Positions 13,518 through 19,212 of a stretch of DNA of 19,212 nt are shown here, piece by piece. The position numbers and the translations under genes were made by a program. A model generated the notes under the pieces. The model was not told the DNA's origin and searched no databases. It saw only the letters and a list, made by a program, of their open reading frames with translations. Positions within the stretch are counted from its first letter, which is position 1; each line of letters starts with the position of its first letter. Origin of the DNA: Lachnospiraceae bacterium (GTDB lineage Bacteria; Bacillota; Clostridia; Lachnospirales; Lachnospiraceae); contig JAGCRJ010000168.1 in NCBI GenBank assembly GCA_017964745.1, positions 1-19,212 on the forward strand, read 5' to 3'.

Positions 13518-14546
13518 ATGAAGCTTTTAACAATAACCATTCCCTGCTACAATTCCGCAGCGTATATGAGAAAAGCGATAGAGTCGCTTCTTCCCGGAGG
13601 GGATGATGTAGAGATCCTTGTTGTCAACGACGGATCCACCAAGGACAACACTCTTGAGATTGCCAGGGAGTATGAAGAGAAATATCCGGGTATCGTACGC
13701 GCCATAGATCAGCCCAACAAGGGACACGGTGGTGCGGTCAATACCGGTATCCAGAATGCCACGGGACTTTTCTTCAAGGTCGTCGATTCCGATGACTGGG
13801 TAAAGAAGAGCGCCTATGCCAAGATCCTCGGCAAGCTCAAAGAGATCGTGATGTGCGGAGAAAAACTCGATCTTCTCATCAGCAACTATGTTTATGAGAA
13901 GGACGGAGAGAAGAAAAAGAAGGTCATCCACTTCCGCAGGATGTTTCCCCAGGATGAGATATTCACATGGAGTGACTGCCATCATTTCTCCAAGGGTCAT
14001 TACATCCTGATGCACTCCGCCATATACAGGACACAGATACTCAGGGATTCCGGAATGGTTCTGCCCGAGCATACCTTCTATGTCGATAATATCTATGTTT
14101 ACGAACCTCTTCTTCATGTTGAGAAGATGTGCTATCTCGATGTCAACTTCTACAGATATTACATCGGACGTGATGACCAGTCCGTAAATGAAGAGATAAT
14201 GATCTCCAGGATCGACCAGCAGCTCCGGGTCAATTACCTGATGGTTGATTATCTTGTAGATAATAAGTCGAAAGCCCAGAAGGACAAAAAGCGTTACAAG
14301 TACATGAGGAATTATCTTGAGATCATCACCACGATATCCTCGATACTCCTTATCAAGAAGAATACCGAAGACAGCCTCCAGGAGAAGAGAAAGCTCTGGA
14401 CATATATCAAGGGACGTGACAGGCATCTCTGGGCTTACCTCAGAGGAGGACTTCCCGGAAATGCAATGAATCTTCCCGGAAGGGGCGGACGCAAGGTATC
14501 CGTCGAATGCTACAAGATAGCGCAGAAGATATTCAAGTTCAATTAA
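13518..14546 (+). CDS. family 2 glycosyltransferase
   Basis: A 342-aa protein with a GT-A fold. The N-terminus LLTITIPCYNSAAYMRKAIESL (3-24), ILVVNDGSTKDNT (33-45), NKGHGGAVNTG (67-77) and the metal-binding VDSDDW (89-94) are the standard GT2 signatures for transferring a sugar from a nucleotide-sugar. The C-terminal part (about 200-342) is basic and helical, without clear membrane segments, so it is a cytosolic or peripheral enzyme rather than a processive synthase. Acceptor unknown; cell-surface glycan or teichoic acid glycosylation is a guess from the family. Only a weak AAAGAA directly precedes the ATG. The gene is followed by a repeat-like terminator. Confidence 0.9.
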   Translation: MKLLTITIPCYNSAAYMRKAIESLLPGGDDVEILVVNDGSTKDNTLEIAREYEEKYPGIVRAIDQPNKGHGGAVNTGIQNATGLFFKVVDSDDWVKKSAYAKILGKLKEIVMCGEKLDLLISNYVYEKDGEKKKKVIHFRRMFPQDEIFTWSDCHHFSKGHYILMHSAIYRTQILRDSGMVLPEHTFYVDNIYVYEPLLHVEKMCYLDVNFYRYYIGRDDQSVNEEIMISRIDQQLRVNYLMVDYLVDNKSKAQKDKKRYKYMRNYLEIITTISSILLIKKNTEDSLQEKRKLWTYIKGRDRHLWAYLRGGLPGNAMNLPGRGGRKVSVECYKIAQKIFKFN

Positions 14547-14564
14547 ACCGCATATCAAATAAAC

Positions 14565-14625
14565 GAGGGGACGGTTCCTCTGTGTACCTAAAACAAGGTG
14601 AACGGAGGAACCGCCCCCTCTTTTT
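14565..14625 (+). terminator. GGGACGGTTCC-type long inverted repeat acting as terminator
   Basis: GAGGGG-A-CGGTTCCTC (14565-14580) pairs with GAGGAACCG-C-CCCCTC (14605-14620): 15 pairs with a single A-C mismatch, then TTTTT. The 24-nt middle can pair further (ACCT with AGGT). From memory, sequences with GGGACGGTTC in long imperfect hairpins recur in many Clostridia genomes as REP-like repeats. The terminator role is seen directly; membership in a repeat family is inference. Confidence 0.75.
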
Positions 14626-14636
14626 ATATCCCGGTG

Positions 14637-14665
14637 TTGACAATTGTATATCAAGTGTATATATT
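14637..14665 (+). promoter_or_regulatory. promoter of the gntR-ABC operon
   Basis: A perfect TTGACA (14637-14642), a 17-nt spacer and TATATT (14660-14665). It is the best promoter in the window and lies 79 nt before the gntR start. Confidence 0.85.
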
Positions 14666-14676
14666 GAATATATACA
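14656..14676. promoter_or_regulatory. palindromic operator overlapping the -10 box
   Basis: A perfect 21-bp palindrome centred on G14666, with arms TGTATATATT and AATATATACA. It covers the -10 box of the operon promoter. GntR proteins bind such palindromes, so negative autoregulation by the first gene of the operon is the simplest reading. A partial extra half-site TTGTATAT lies at 14644-14651. Confidence 0.75.
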
Positions 14677-14743
14677 ATGATTAATCATTAAGGCGGGAAG
14701 GTTCATGCGCAGGATCCGACCGCCGCGCGCAAAGGAAATCCAT

Positions 14744-15136
14744 ATGGACATAATCATCAGTAATACCTCGGGAGTGCCCATTTACGAGCAGATCGAGGAA
14801 CAGATCAAGAGCCTGATCATGACAGGCGAACTCGCGGCAGGGGACGCCCTTCCGTCGATGAGGATCCTGGCCAAGGACCTCAAGATCAGTGTCATCACGA
14901 CAAAGAGAGCATTTGAGGATCTCGAGCGTGACGGCTACATTGAATCCGTTGTGGGCAAGGGAAGCTTTGTAAAGGGCATCAATCCGGAACTCATGAAGGA
15001 GAATATGAAGTATGCCATTGAAGAGTGCCTTGAAAAGGCAGCTGATAAAGCTGTCATTGGTAAGATATCCCTTGATGAACTTAAAGAGATGCTTGAGATA
15101 ATCTACGAGGAAAAAGCAAACAATGGAAGAAGTTAA
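14744..15136 (+). CDS. GntR family transcriptional regulator, YtrA-like
   Basis: A 130-aa DNA-binding protein. The winged helix (about 8-75) is typical: PIYEQIEEQIKSLIMTGEL, GDALPSMRILAKDLKIS, TTKRAFEDLERDGYIE and the wing GKGSFV. The remaining about 55 residues form a short helical tail (EECLEKAADKA...LDELKEMLEIIYEE), the compact form seen in YtrA-type members, without an FCD or UTRA ligand domain. ATG 14744 has AAAGGA 9 nt upstream; earlier in-frame starts add Arg/Pro-rich sequence without a ribosome site. It overlaps the ATPase gene by 14 nt, so the regulator and transporter are translationally tied. It probably represses its own operon at the 14656-14676 palindrome. Confidence 0.92.
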   Translation: MDIIISNTSGVPIYEQIEEQIKSLIMTGELAAGDALPSMRILAKDLKISVITTKRAFEDLERDGYIESVVGKGSFVKGINPELMKENMKYAIEECLEKAADKAVIGKISLDELKEMLEIIYEEKANNGRS

Positions 15137-15989
15137 GAATGTAATTGAACTTAAGAATGTCACCAAGGATTACGGTGACTTCAAACTTGATAATGTAAGC
15201 TTTGCGGTGCCTGAAGGAACGGTGTGCGGATTCATCGGCCAGAACGGTGCGGGCAAGACCACCACCATCAATCTGATACTTGATGTCATAAAAAGGGATT
15301 CCGGTGAGATCACTCTATTTGGAGAGAGCGTTAATAAGGATACAGCGTACCTTAGAGAAGATATCGGTGTCGTATTTGATGAAATGGGCTTCCATGAATT
15401 CATGACAGGCCGCGACATCAATATCATGATGAAGAATATCTACAAGAACTGGGATGAGCAGGCTTTCTTCGATAACCTGAAGAAGTTCTCACTTCCTTCA
15501 AAGAAAAAGTGCGGTGCATTCTCAAGAGGTATGAGAATGAAGCTTCAGATCGCCGTTGCTCTTTCGCATAATGCAAAGCTTCTTATTATGGATGAGCCCA
15601 CCAGCGGTCTTGATCCGATCGTCAGAAACGAGATGATAAATATCTTTCGCGAATTCGTGGTGGAAGAGGACCATACCATCCTTCTGTCTTCACATATCAC
15701 AAGCGATCTTGAGAAGATCGCTGATGAGGTCGTGTTCATAGACGGCGGAAAGATAGTTCTTTCCGGAAACAAGGATGAGATCCTGGAAAAGCATGGTGTC
15801 TTGAAGTGTAAGAAGGATGAGTTATCCAAGGTCAGCGAGTCTCTCATCGTAAACTCCGAAATCAGTGAATATGGAGCCGAGGCACTCGTCAATGACAGAC
15901 ATGCTGCGGAAAAACTGTATCACGATATGGTCATTGAAAGAGCCGGACTCGAACAGATCATGATCGGCTATGTAAACGGAAAGAAGTGA
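15123..15989 (+). CDS. ABC transporter ATP-binding protein
   Basis: A 288-aa nucleotide-binding subunit. Walker A is GQNGAGKTTT (39-48), the signature is FSRGM (133-137) rather than LSGGQ, Walker B is LLIMDEP (153-159) with the D-loop SGLDP, and the switch His is His191 (SSHITSD). The Q-loop region reads VVFDEMGFHE, where the usual Gln is not obvious, as in many ABC-2 exporters of this group. A C-terminal extension of about 70 residues follows the core. It probably pairs with the next two genes as an exporter or flippase for a lipid, peptide or antibiotic. A Shine-Dalgarno is not clear; translation likely couples to gntR through the 14-nt overlap. Confidence 0.93.
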   Translation: MEEVKNVIELKNVTKDYGDFKLDNVSFAVPEGTVCGFIGQNGAGKTTTINLILDVIKRDSGEITLFGESVNKDTAYLREDIGVVFDEMGFHEFMTGRDINIMMKNIYKNWDEQAFFDNLKKFSLPSKKKCGAFSRGMRMKLQIAVALSHNAKLLIMDEPTSGLDPIVRNEMINIFREFVVEEDHTILLSSHITSDLEKIADEVVFIDGGKIVLSGNKDEILEKHGVLKCKKDELSKVSESLIVNSEISEYGAEALVNDRHAAEKLYHDMVIERAGLEQIMIGYVNGKK

Positions 15990-16028
15990 ACGGGGGACAG
16001 TAACCCGGTTCACCGGTGAGGTAAAACT
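15990..16028 (+). other. short gap with ACCGGTT inverted repeat
   Basis: The 39-nt gap between ATPase and first permease holds CCGG-TTCA-CCGG (16003-16014), a weak hairpin that could modulate the ribosome site GGTGAGG (16015-16021). It has no T-run, so transcription should continue. Confidence 0.3.
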
Positions 16029-16808
16029 ATGAAAGGTTTGATAATCAAGGACATAATGTGCCTTAAAAAACAGCTCACCACTTTCGCGTACATCATAGCC
16101 GGAGTGGTGGTCATATCGATATTGTATGTTCTCAGCAGCCGTTTCGGAAATCTCGCTAAGGTGGGAGTGGTTCTGCTTGATGAGAACAATAACATGTCTC
16201 AGGTAGATGTAAAGAATCTTGGTTCCATGGTTCTGGTCATGTTCATGCTGATCCCCATAGTGTGTGTCGGAGATATGCTGAACGTATTCATCGCGGACGG
16301 AAAAGCGGGCTTTTTCAAGGTATCCGCTTCGCTTCCCGTATCCATGAAAAAGAGAATGCTTTCAAGATTCCTGACGATCTATACCCTGTGTGCCATAGGA
16401 GCCGCAGTGGATATAATTCTTGCTCTGGTATTGAGTGCTCTCACGGATATTATGAGCTTCGGAAGTTTCTTTGGGATCATCATTTCATGCGCATCGATCT
16501 TAAGCATATACAGTGCTCTTGTGATCCTGTACTGTGTGATGCTCGGTTACGGCAGGGAGCAGTATGCCCAGGTTTTTTCGCTGCTTACGATCATTCTTTC
16601 TTTTGTGATCATTAAGTTTCATAGCGTTAAAGCAGTGTTCATACAGATTTTTATCAAAGAGCAGGGCCTTGATCCCGGAACATTCTGGAAGCCTTTGGAT
16701 TATTTCCGTGACAGGGGATATGTATTCCTTATCATAGCGCTTTTAGTCAGCGTACTCAGTTACGGGCTCTCTTTATACATTGCCGAAAGAAAGAGAGGTG
16801 TCATCTGA
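16029..16808 (+). CDS. ABC-2 type permease (ABC2_membrane_5-like), first subunit
   Basis: A 259-aa membrane protein with about six hydrophobic segments. The opening MKGLIIKDIMCLKKQL is the characteristic amphipathic start of these permeases. The first large loop (about 46-62) carries a charged segment, and residues 63-84 (GSMVLVMFMLIPIVCVGDML) form the second helix. The core segment with CVGDMLNVFIADGK...LPVSMKKRML is the family pattern, in which a cytosolic loop contacts the ATPase. It overlaps the second permease by one base (TGATG), giving tight coupling. The substrate cannot be told from sequence. Confidence 0.88.
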   Translation: MKGLIIKDIMCLKKQLTTFAYIIAGVVVISILYVLSSRFGNLAKVGVVLLDENNNMSQVDVKNLGSMVLVMFMLIPIVCVGDMLNVFIADGKAGFFKVSASLPVSMKKRMLSRFLTIYTLCAIGAAVDIILALVLSALTDIMSFGSFFGIIISCASILSIYSALVILYCVMLGYGREQYAQVFSLLTIILSFVIIKFHSVKAVFIQIFIKEQGLDPGTFWKPLDYFRDRGYVFLIIALLVSVLSYGLSLYIAERKRGVI

Positions 16809-17584
16809 TGGGCGGATTATTATATAAGGATTTTCTCTCTATAAATGGCAAAAAACAGGTTGCGGTTATTTCTGTTTTTACCGTTCTGCTCGTGGTCTTC
16901 AAACTGATCGTGGCCTTTGCAGACACACCGGACGCCTGGCTTATGGAAAATTCCGAGGGCGAGATCATGAATTTTCTTGATTATCTCGTTTCAATGCCGG
17001 CCCAGATGCTTCCGATCATGTTCATCAGTTTTATAGCCATGTGGATTCCGAATGTAATTCAAAACGATGAGAAAAGCAAGATACATGCATATCTGTCGGC
17101 AACTCCTCTTTCGAAGCGTACATATATCGCGGAAAAGTATGTCTTCATAGGAATCTGCATTTATTCGGCTTTATCAATCTGCATGATATGGTGCGTAATC
17201 TCAATGGCGTTTTTGCAGGAGGGCGCTGTACTGGATATCCTGATGCTCATTTCATCATTTTTGATCGAGCTTTTCTCGCTGGCACTTATCGGCGCAAGCA
17301 TCGAATTTCCTGTTTTTGTCGCCTTCGGAAAAGAAAAAGGACAGATGATCAAGACCGGTATTCTTGAGGTCCTGGCGTGGTTTGCTGTGGCATTTCTTTT
17401 CTTCGGAAATCTGGACGTTTTTGAAAAAGTAGATTTTAATCGCATAATTGAATGGGCAAAAACGCATTCATTTGCACTTATGTTCATGGCGGTCATTTCT
17501 CCGCTTATTACTCTCTGTGTCTATTACATCTCATACCGTATTTCCGTGCGCATATATGAGAGAAAGGAGAGAGAGCATGAGTGA
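16808..17584 (+). CDS. ABC-2 type permease (ABC2_membrane_5-like), second subunit
   Basis: A 258-aa membrane protein with about six hydrophobic segments. The start MGGLLYKDFLSI and the loop MWIPNVIQNDEKSKIHAYLSATPLSKR are the same pattern as in the previous subunit, so the two likely form a heterodimeric channel with a shared ATPase. The C-terminus is basic (RISVRIYERKEREHE), overlapping the CPBP gene start by 8 nt. The ATG overlaps the stop of the previous gene. Two distinct permeases with one ATPase match known GntR-ABC cassettes, though bacitracin-type systems often have a single permease. Confidence 0.88.
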   Translation: MGGLLYKDFLSINGKKQVAVISVFTVLLVVFKLIVAFADTPDAWLMENSEGEIMNFLDYLVSMPAQMLPIMFISFIAMWIPNVIQNDEKSKIHAYLSATPLSKRTYIAEKYVFIGICIYSALSICMIWCVISMAFLQEGAVLDILMLISSFLIELFSLALIGASIEFPVFVAFGKEKGQMIKTGILEVLAWFAVAFLFFGNLDVFEKVDFNRIIEWAKTHSFALMFMAVISPLITLCVYYISYRISVRIYERKEREHE

Positions 17585-18512
17585 AGCAAAGACTATGACC
17601 AAAGCTTATGACGATACAAAAAGAAGTGGGAGAGAATACACTGATACACAGAGGCTGATCATTTATCTCGTACTCACATTTGTTATTACTTTTCTTTGGT
17701 TCTTCGTAGCAAATCCCGACCGATCAACATGGGAAGATATGGGAACAATGAGACAGTCATTCGTTGCTCTCGGTATGCTGTTTCCTGTGATATGTCACGT
17801 TCTTTCGAGAGTGATCACGAAGGAAGGATTCAGATTTGACGGTGAGAACAATTCATATTTCGGAATATATCTAAAGGACGGAAAGTGGAAGTATTTCTTC
17901 TTCGCATGCCTTGTTCCCTGGCTCTACATGGAACTCAGCAACCTGATAGAACTTGCAATGTGCCCGTCGATGTATGATCCGGAATACTATGTAACTCTTG
18001 ATATGGAGAAGAGAATGCTGTTCATGATGCCGGTATATGCGATCGTGACCGGATTTGTAGGATCCTTTGCAGCATTCGGTGAAGAGGGCGGATGGCGCGG
18101 TTATATGATGCCCAAGCTTCTTAAGATCACCGGCAGAAAGAGAGCGCTTATCATAGGTGGCGTGATCTGGGGACTCTGGCATGCACCGCTTACCTGTATC
18201 GGACATAATTTCGGAACTGATTATCCCGGATTTCCCTATCTCGGTATCGCATGCATGTGCGTGTTCTGTACGCTTATGGGTGTGCTTCTTACCTTCATTA
18301 CCGAAAAGAGCGGATCCGTCTGGCCTGCAGCGATTATGCACGCGGTCAATAATTCCAATCCCTCAATACTTGGCGGATATATCAATCCTGACAATAAGAC
18401 CACTGATCTTCCCATCGGAATGATCGCAATGTGCATAGCGCTCCTTGCCGTGGCTATACCTGTGATGATCATATGGAGCAGATCTGACAGCAAAGCCGCT
18501 TCCGAAGAATAA
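17577..18512 (+). CDS. CPBP family intramembrane glutamic metalloprotease
   Basis: A 311-aa protein with about eight hydrophobic segments. The ATG at 17577 is fixed by AAAGGAG and overlaps the preceding permease by 8 nt; longer in-frame starts lie within that gene. It carries the CPBP signatures: EEGGWRGY (Glu169, Glu170, Arg174), WGLWHAP (His202) and MHAVNN (His255). CPBP proteins include CAAX-type proteases and bacteriocin self-immunity or maturation factors. Its place at the end of a GntR-ABC exporter operon suggests processing or protection at the membrane; the substrate is unknown. It has a 20-residue hydrophilic N-terminus before the first helix. Confidence 0.9.
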   Translation: MSEAKTMTKAYDDTKRSGREYTDTQRLIIYLVLTFVITFLWFFVANPDRSTWEDMGTMRQSFVALGMLFPVICHVLSRVITKEGFRFDGENNSYFGIYLKDGKWKYFFFACLVPWLYMELSNLIELAMCPSMYDPEYYVTLDMEKRMLFMMPVYAIVTGFVGSFAAFGEEGGWRGYMMPKLLKITGRKRALIIGGVIWGLWHAPLTCIGHNFGTDYPGFPYLGIACMCVFCTLMGVLLTFITEKSGSVWPAAIMHAVNNSNPSILGGYINPDNKTTDLPIGMIAMCIALLAVAIPVMIIWSRSDSKAASEE

Positions 18513-18532
18513 ACAAAACAGATAACAAAAAA

Positions 18533-18556
18533 CAGGGCCCGGATCTCCGGGCCCTG
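18533..18556. terminator. bidirectional intrinsic terminator between convergent genes
   Basis: CAGGGCCCGG (18533-18542) pairs with CCGGGCCCTG (18547-18556), a 10-bp GC-rich stem with an ATCT loop. The upstream A-run gives a T-run on the minus strand, so it is a strong terminator for the zinc-ribbon gene; for the CPBP operon it is followed by AATTATTGT only. Confidence 0.85.
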
Positions 18557-18579
18557 AATTATTGTCGGAACAAACCTGC

Positions 18580-19212
18580 TTAGAGAACGCCTTCACATAC
18601 GGAACACTTTCCGTTAACGGGAACCATGACCGCATCGCAGAAGGGACATGTGACCTGTGCTCCCGCAGCTGCGGACGCTGCCTGCATAGGTATGGGACCG
18701 CCTGTCGGATCGGTGGGGGAAACGGGGCTCTGCATGGGCTGCTGCGCGAAACCCTGATTCATCATAGGCTGTCCGTTCATGCCCATCATTCCGCCGCCGT
18801 TCATGAACTGAGCTGACCCTGCAGGTGCCGTTGCTGCTGCCTTCATCATGGCTACCATATTGGCTGCCTGCATTGCCTGAGCAATGGCATCGGGTGATGA
18901 AGGATCAAGCCCGGGTGCGGCATTCTGCGGCATTCCCATCCAGCCGGTGATCATGCTCTTGATATTGTCTCCGATGCTGATGCACTCATTGTATTTATTG
19001 ATGTTCATATTGGCGCGAAGGCCTGCATTGGTGTTCAGCCTCCAGCCGGTGTTGCCGCCTGCCGTCATGCAGGTATTTCCGGTATCTACGGAAAAGCTGT
19101 TGATCTTGAACTTCATGTCATCAAAGTAAGGGTTGTTAACCCTGATGGTTACATAGAAATCATAGGAATACTTATATCTGGGAGGAACATAGCTGACGGA
19201 TTTTCCATCGAC
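18580..19212 (-). CDS. zinc-ribbon protein with Met/Gln/Ala-rich linker (5' part outside window)
   Basis: The frame is open to the right edge of the window: 33 more codons precede the ATG at 19116 without a stop, so the start lies outside. The visible 211 residues begin with a beta-rich stretch (KSVSYVPPRYKYSYDFYVTI, then VNNPYFDDMKFKINSFSVD). A low-complexity segment rich in Met, Gly, Gln and Ala follows (roughly visible residues 100-190), ending in a zinc ribbon CPFC...CSVC. Such a C-terminal ribbon after a flexible linker is common in Firmicutes stress proteins, but I recognise no specific family. The TAA stop is at 18580 and a strong terminator follows. Confidence 0.78.
   Translation of the reverse strand, partial: VDGKSVSYVPPRYKYSYDFYVTIRVNNPYFDDMKFKINSFSVDTGNTCMTAGGNTGWRLNTNAGLRANMNINKYNECISIGDNIKSMITGWMGMPQNAAPGLDPSSPDAIAQAMQAANMVAMMKAAATAPAGSAQFMNGGGMMGMNGQPMMNQGFAQQPMQSPVSPTDPTGGPIPMQAASAAAGAQVTCPFCDAVMVPVNGKCSVCEGVL

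Noticed and set aside
13527..14654. Long open frame (375 codons) on the minus strand opposite the glycosyltransferase
   Set aside because: The plus-strand frame has clear GT2 motifs; the antisense translation shows no motif, no ribosome site and runs through the terminator hairpin.
15990..16020. Second copy of the GGGACGGTTC repeat (CGGGGGACAGTAACCCGGTTC)
   Set aside because: Only a few bases agree and the long complementary arm is missing.

Overview
The window looks like chromosomal DNA of an anaerobic Clostridia member, most plausibly Lachnospiraceae or a close gut/rumen relative. The reasons are two oxygen-sensitive [FeFe]-hydrogenase-family proteins, Gram-positive style Shine-Dalgarno sites (AAAGGAG, GGGAGGA, AAGGAGG), tRNA genes without encoded CCA, a lipoprotein with a Firmicutes-like lipobox, and a GntR/YtrA-type ABC operon. 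G+C content by eye is about 45-50 %. The family-level placement is inference. No transposase, integrase, CRISPR array or phage gene is visible. No gene-free stretch exceeds about 300 bases; the two longest gaps (1434-1729 and 8524-8769) each hold a tRNA gene.

Layout. (1) 1-3714: the 3' part of a catalytic group B [FeFe] hydrogenase, then tRNA-Gly(CCC) with a long hairpin, then a soluble protein fusing a ferredoxin, an [FeFe]-hydrogenase H-domain, another Fe-S domain and a chemoreceptor signalling domain, closed by a bidirectional terminator. (2) 3732-6796, minus strand: a DUF3089 putative hydrolase followed by a membrane GGDEF-EAL protein whose EAL half looks active. (3) 6931-8523: a divergently transcribed, membrane-anchored leucine-rich-repeat protein. 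(4) tRNA-Pro(AGG) and a terminator. (5) 8770-9984, minus strand: a lipoprotein. (6) 10186-11337: a membrane diguanylate cyclase. (7) 11490-14546: a small membrane protein, a DUF1653 protein, a cN-I type 5'-nucleotidase and a family 2 glycosyltransferase. (8) 14637-18512: a GntR regulator, ABC ATPase, two ABC-2 permeases and a CPBP protease, in one operon behind a promoter overlapped by a palindrome. (9) 18580 to the right edge, minus strand: the C-terminal part of a zinc-ribbon protein.

How the genes fit together. The catalytic hydrogenase and the hydrogenase-chemoreceptor fusion are neighbours on one strand. This suggests that hydrogen (or a related redox state) is metabolised and also sensed, with output to the chemotaxis machinery. 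A cyclic-di-GMP maker and a probable cyclic-di-GMP breaker also lie in the window, so signalling is a theme, though nothing in the sequence links them directly to the hydrogenase pair. The GntR operon resembles envelope-stress or antimicrobial-peptide export cassettes. At least two genes (DUF3089 and the diguanylate cyclase) have promoter -10 boxes exactly 10 nt before the ATG and no Shine-Dalgarno, which suggests leaderless mRNAs.
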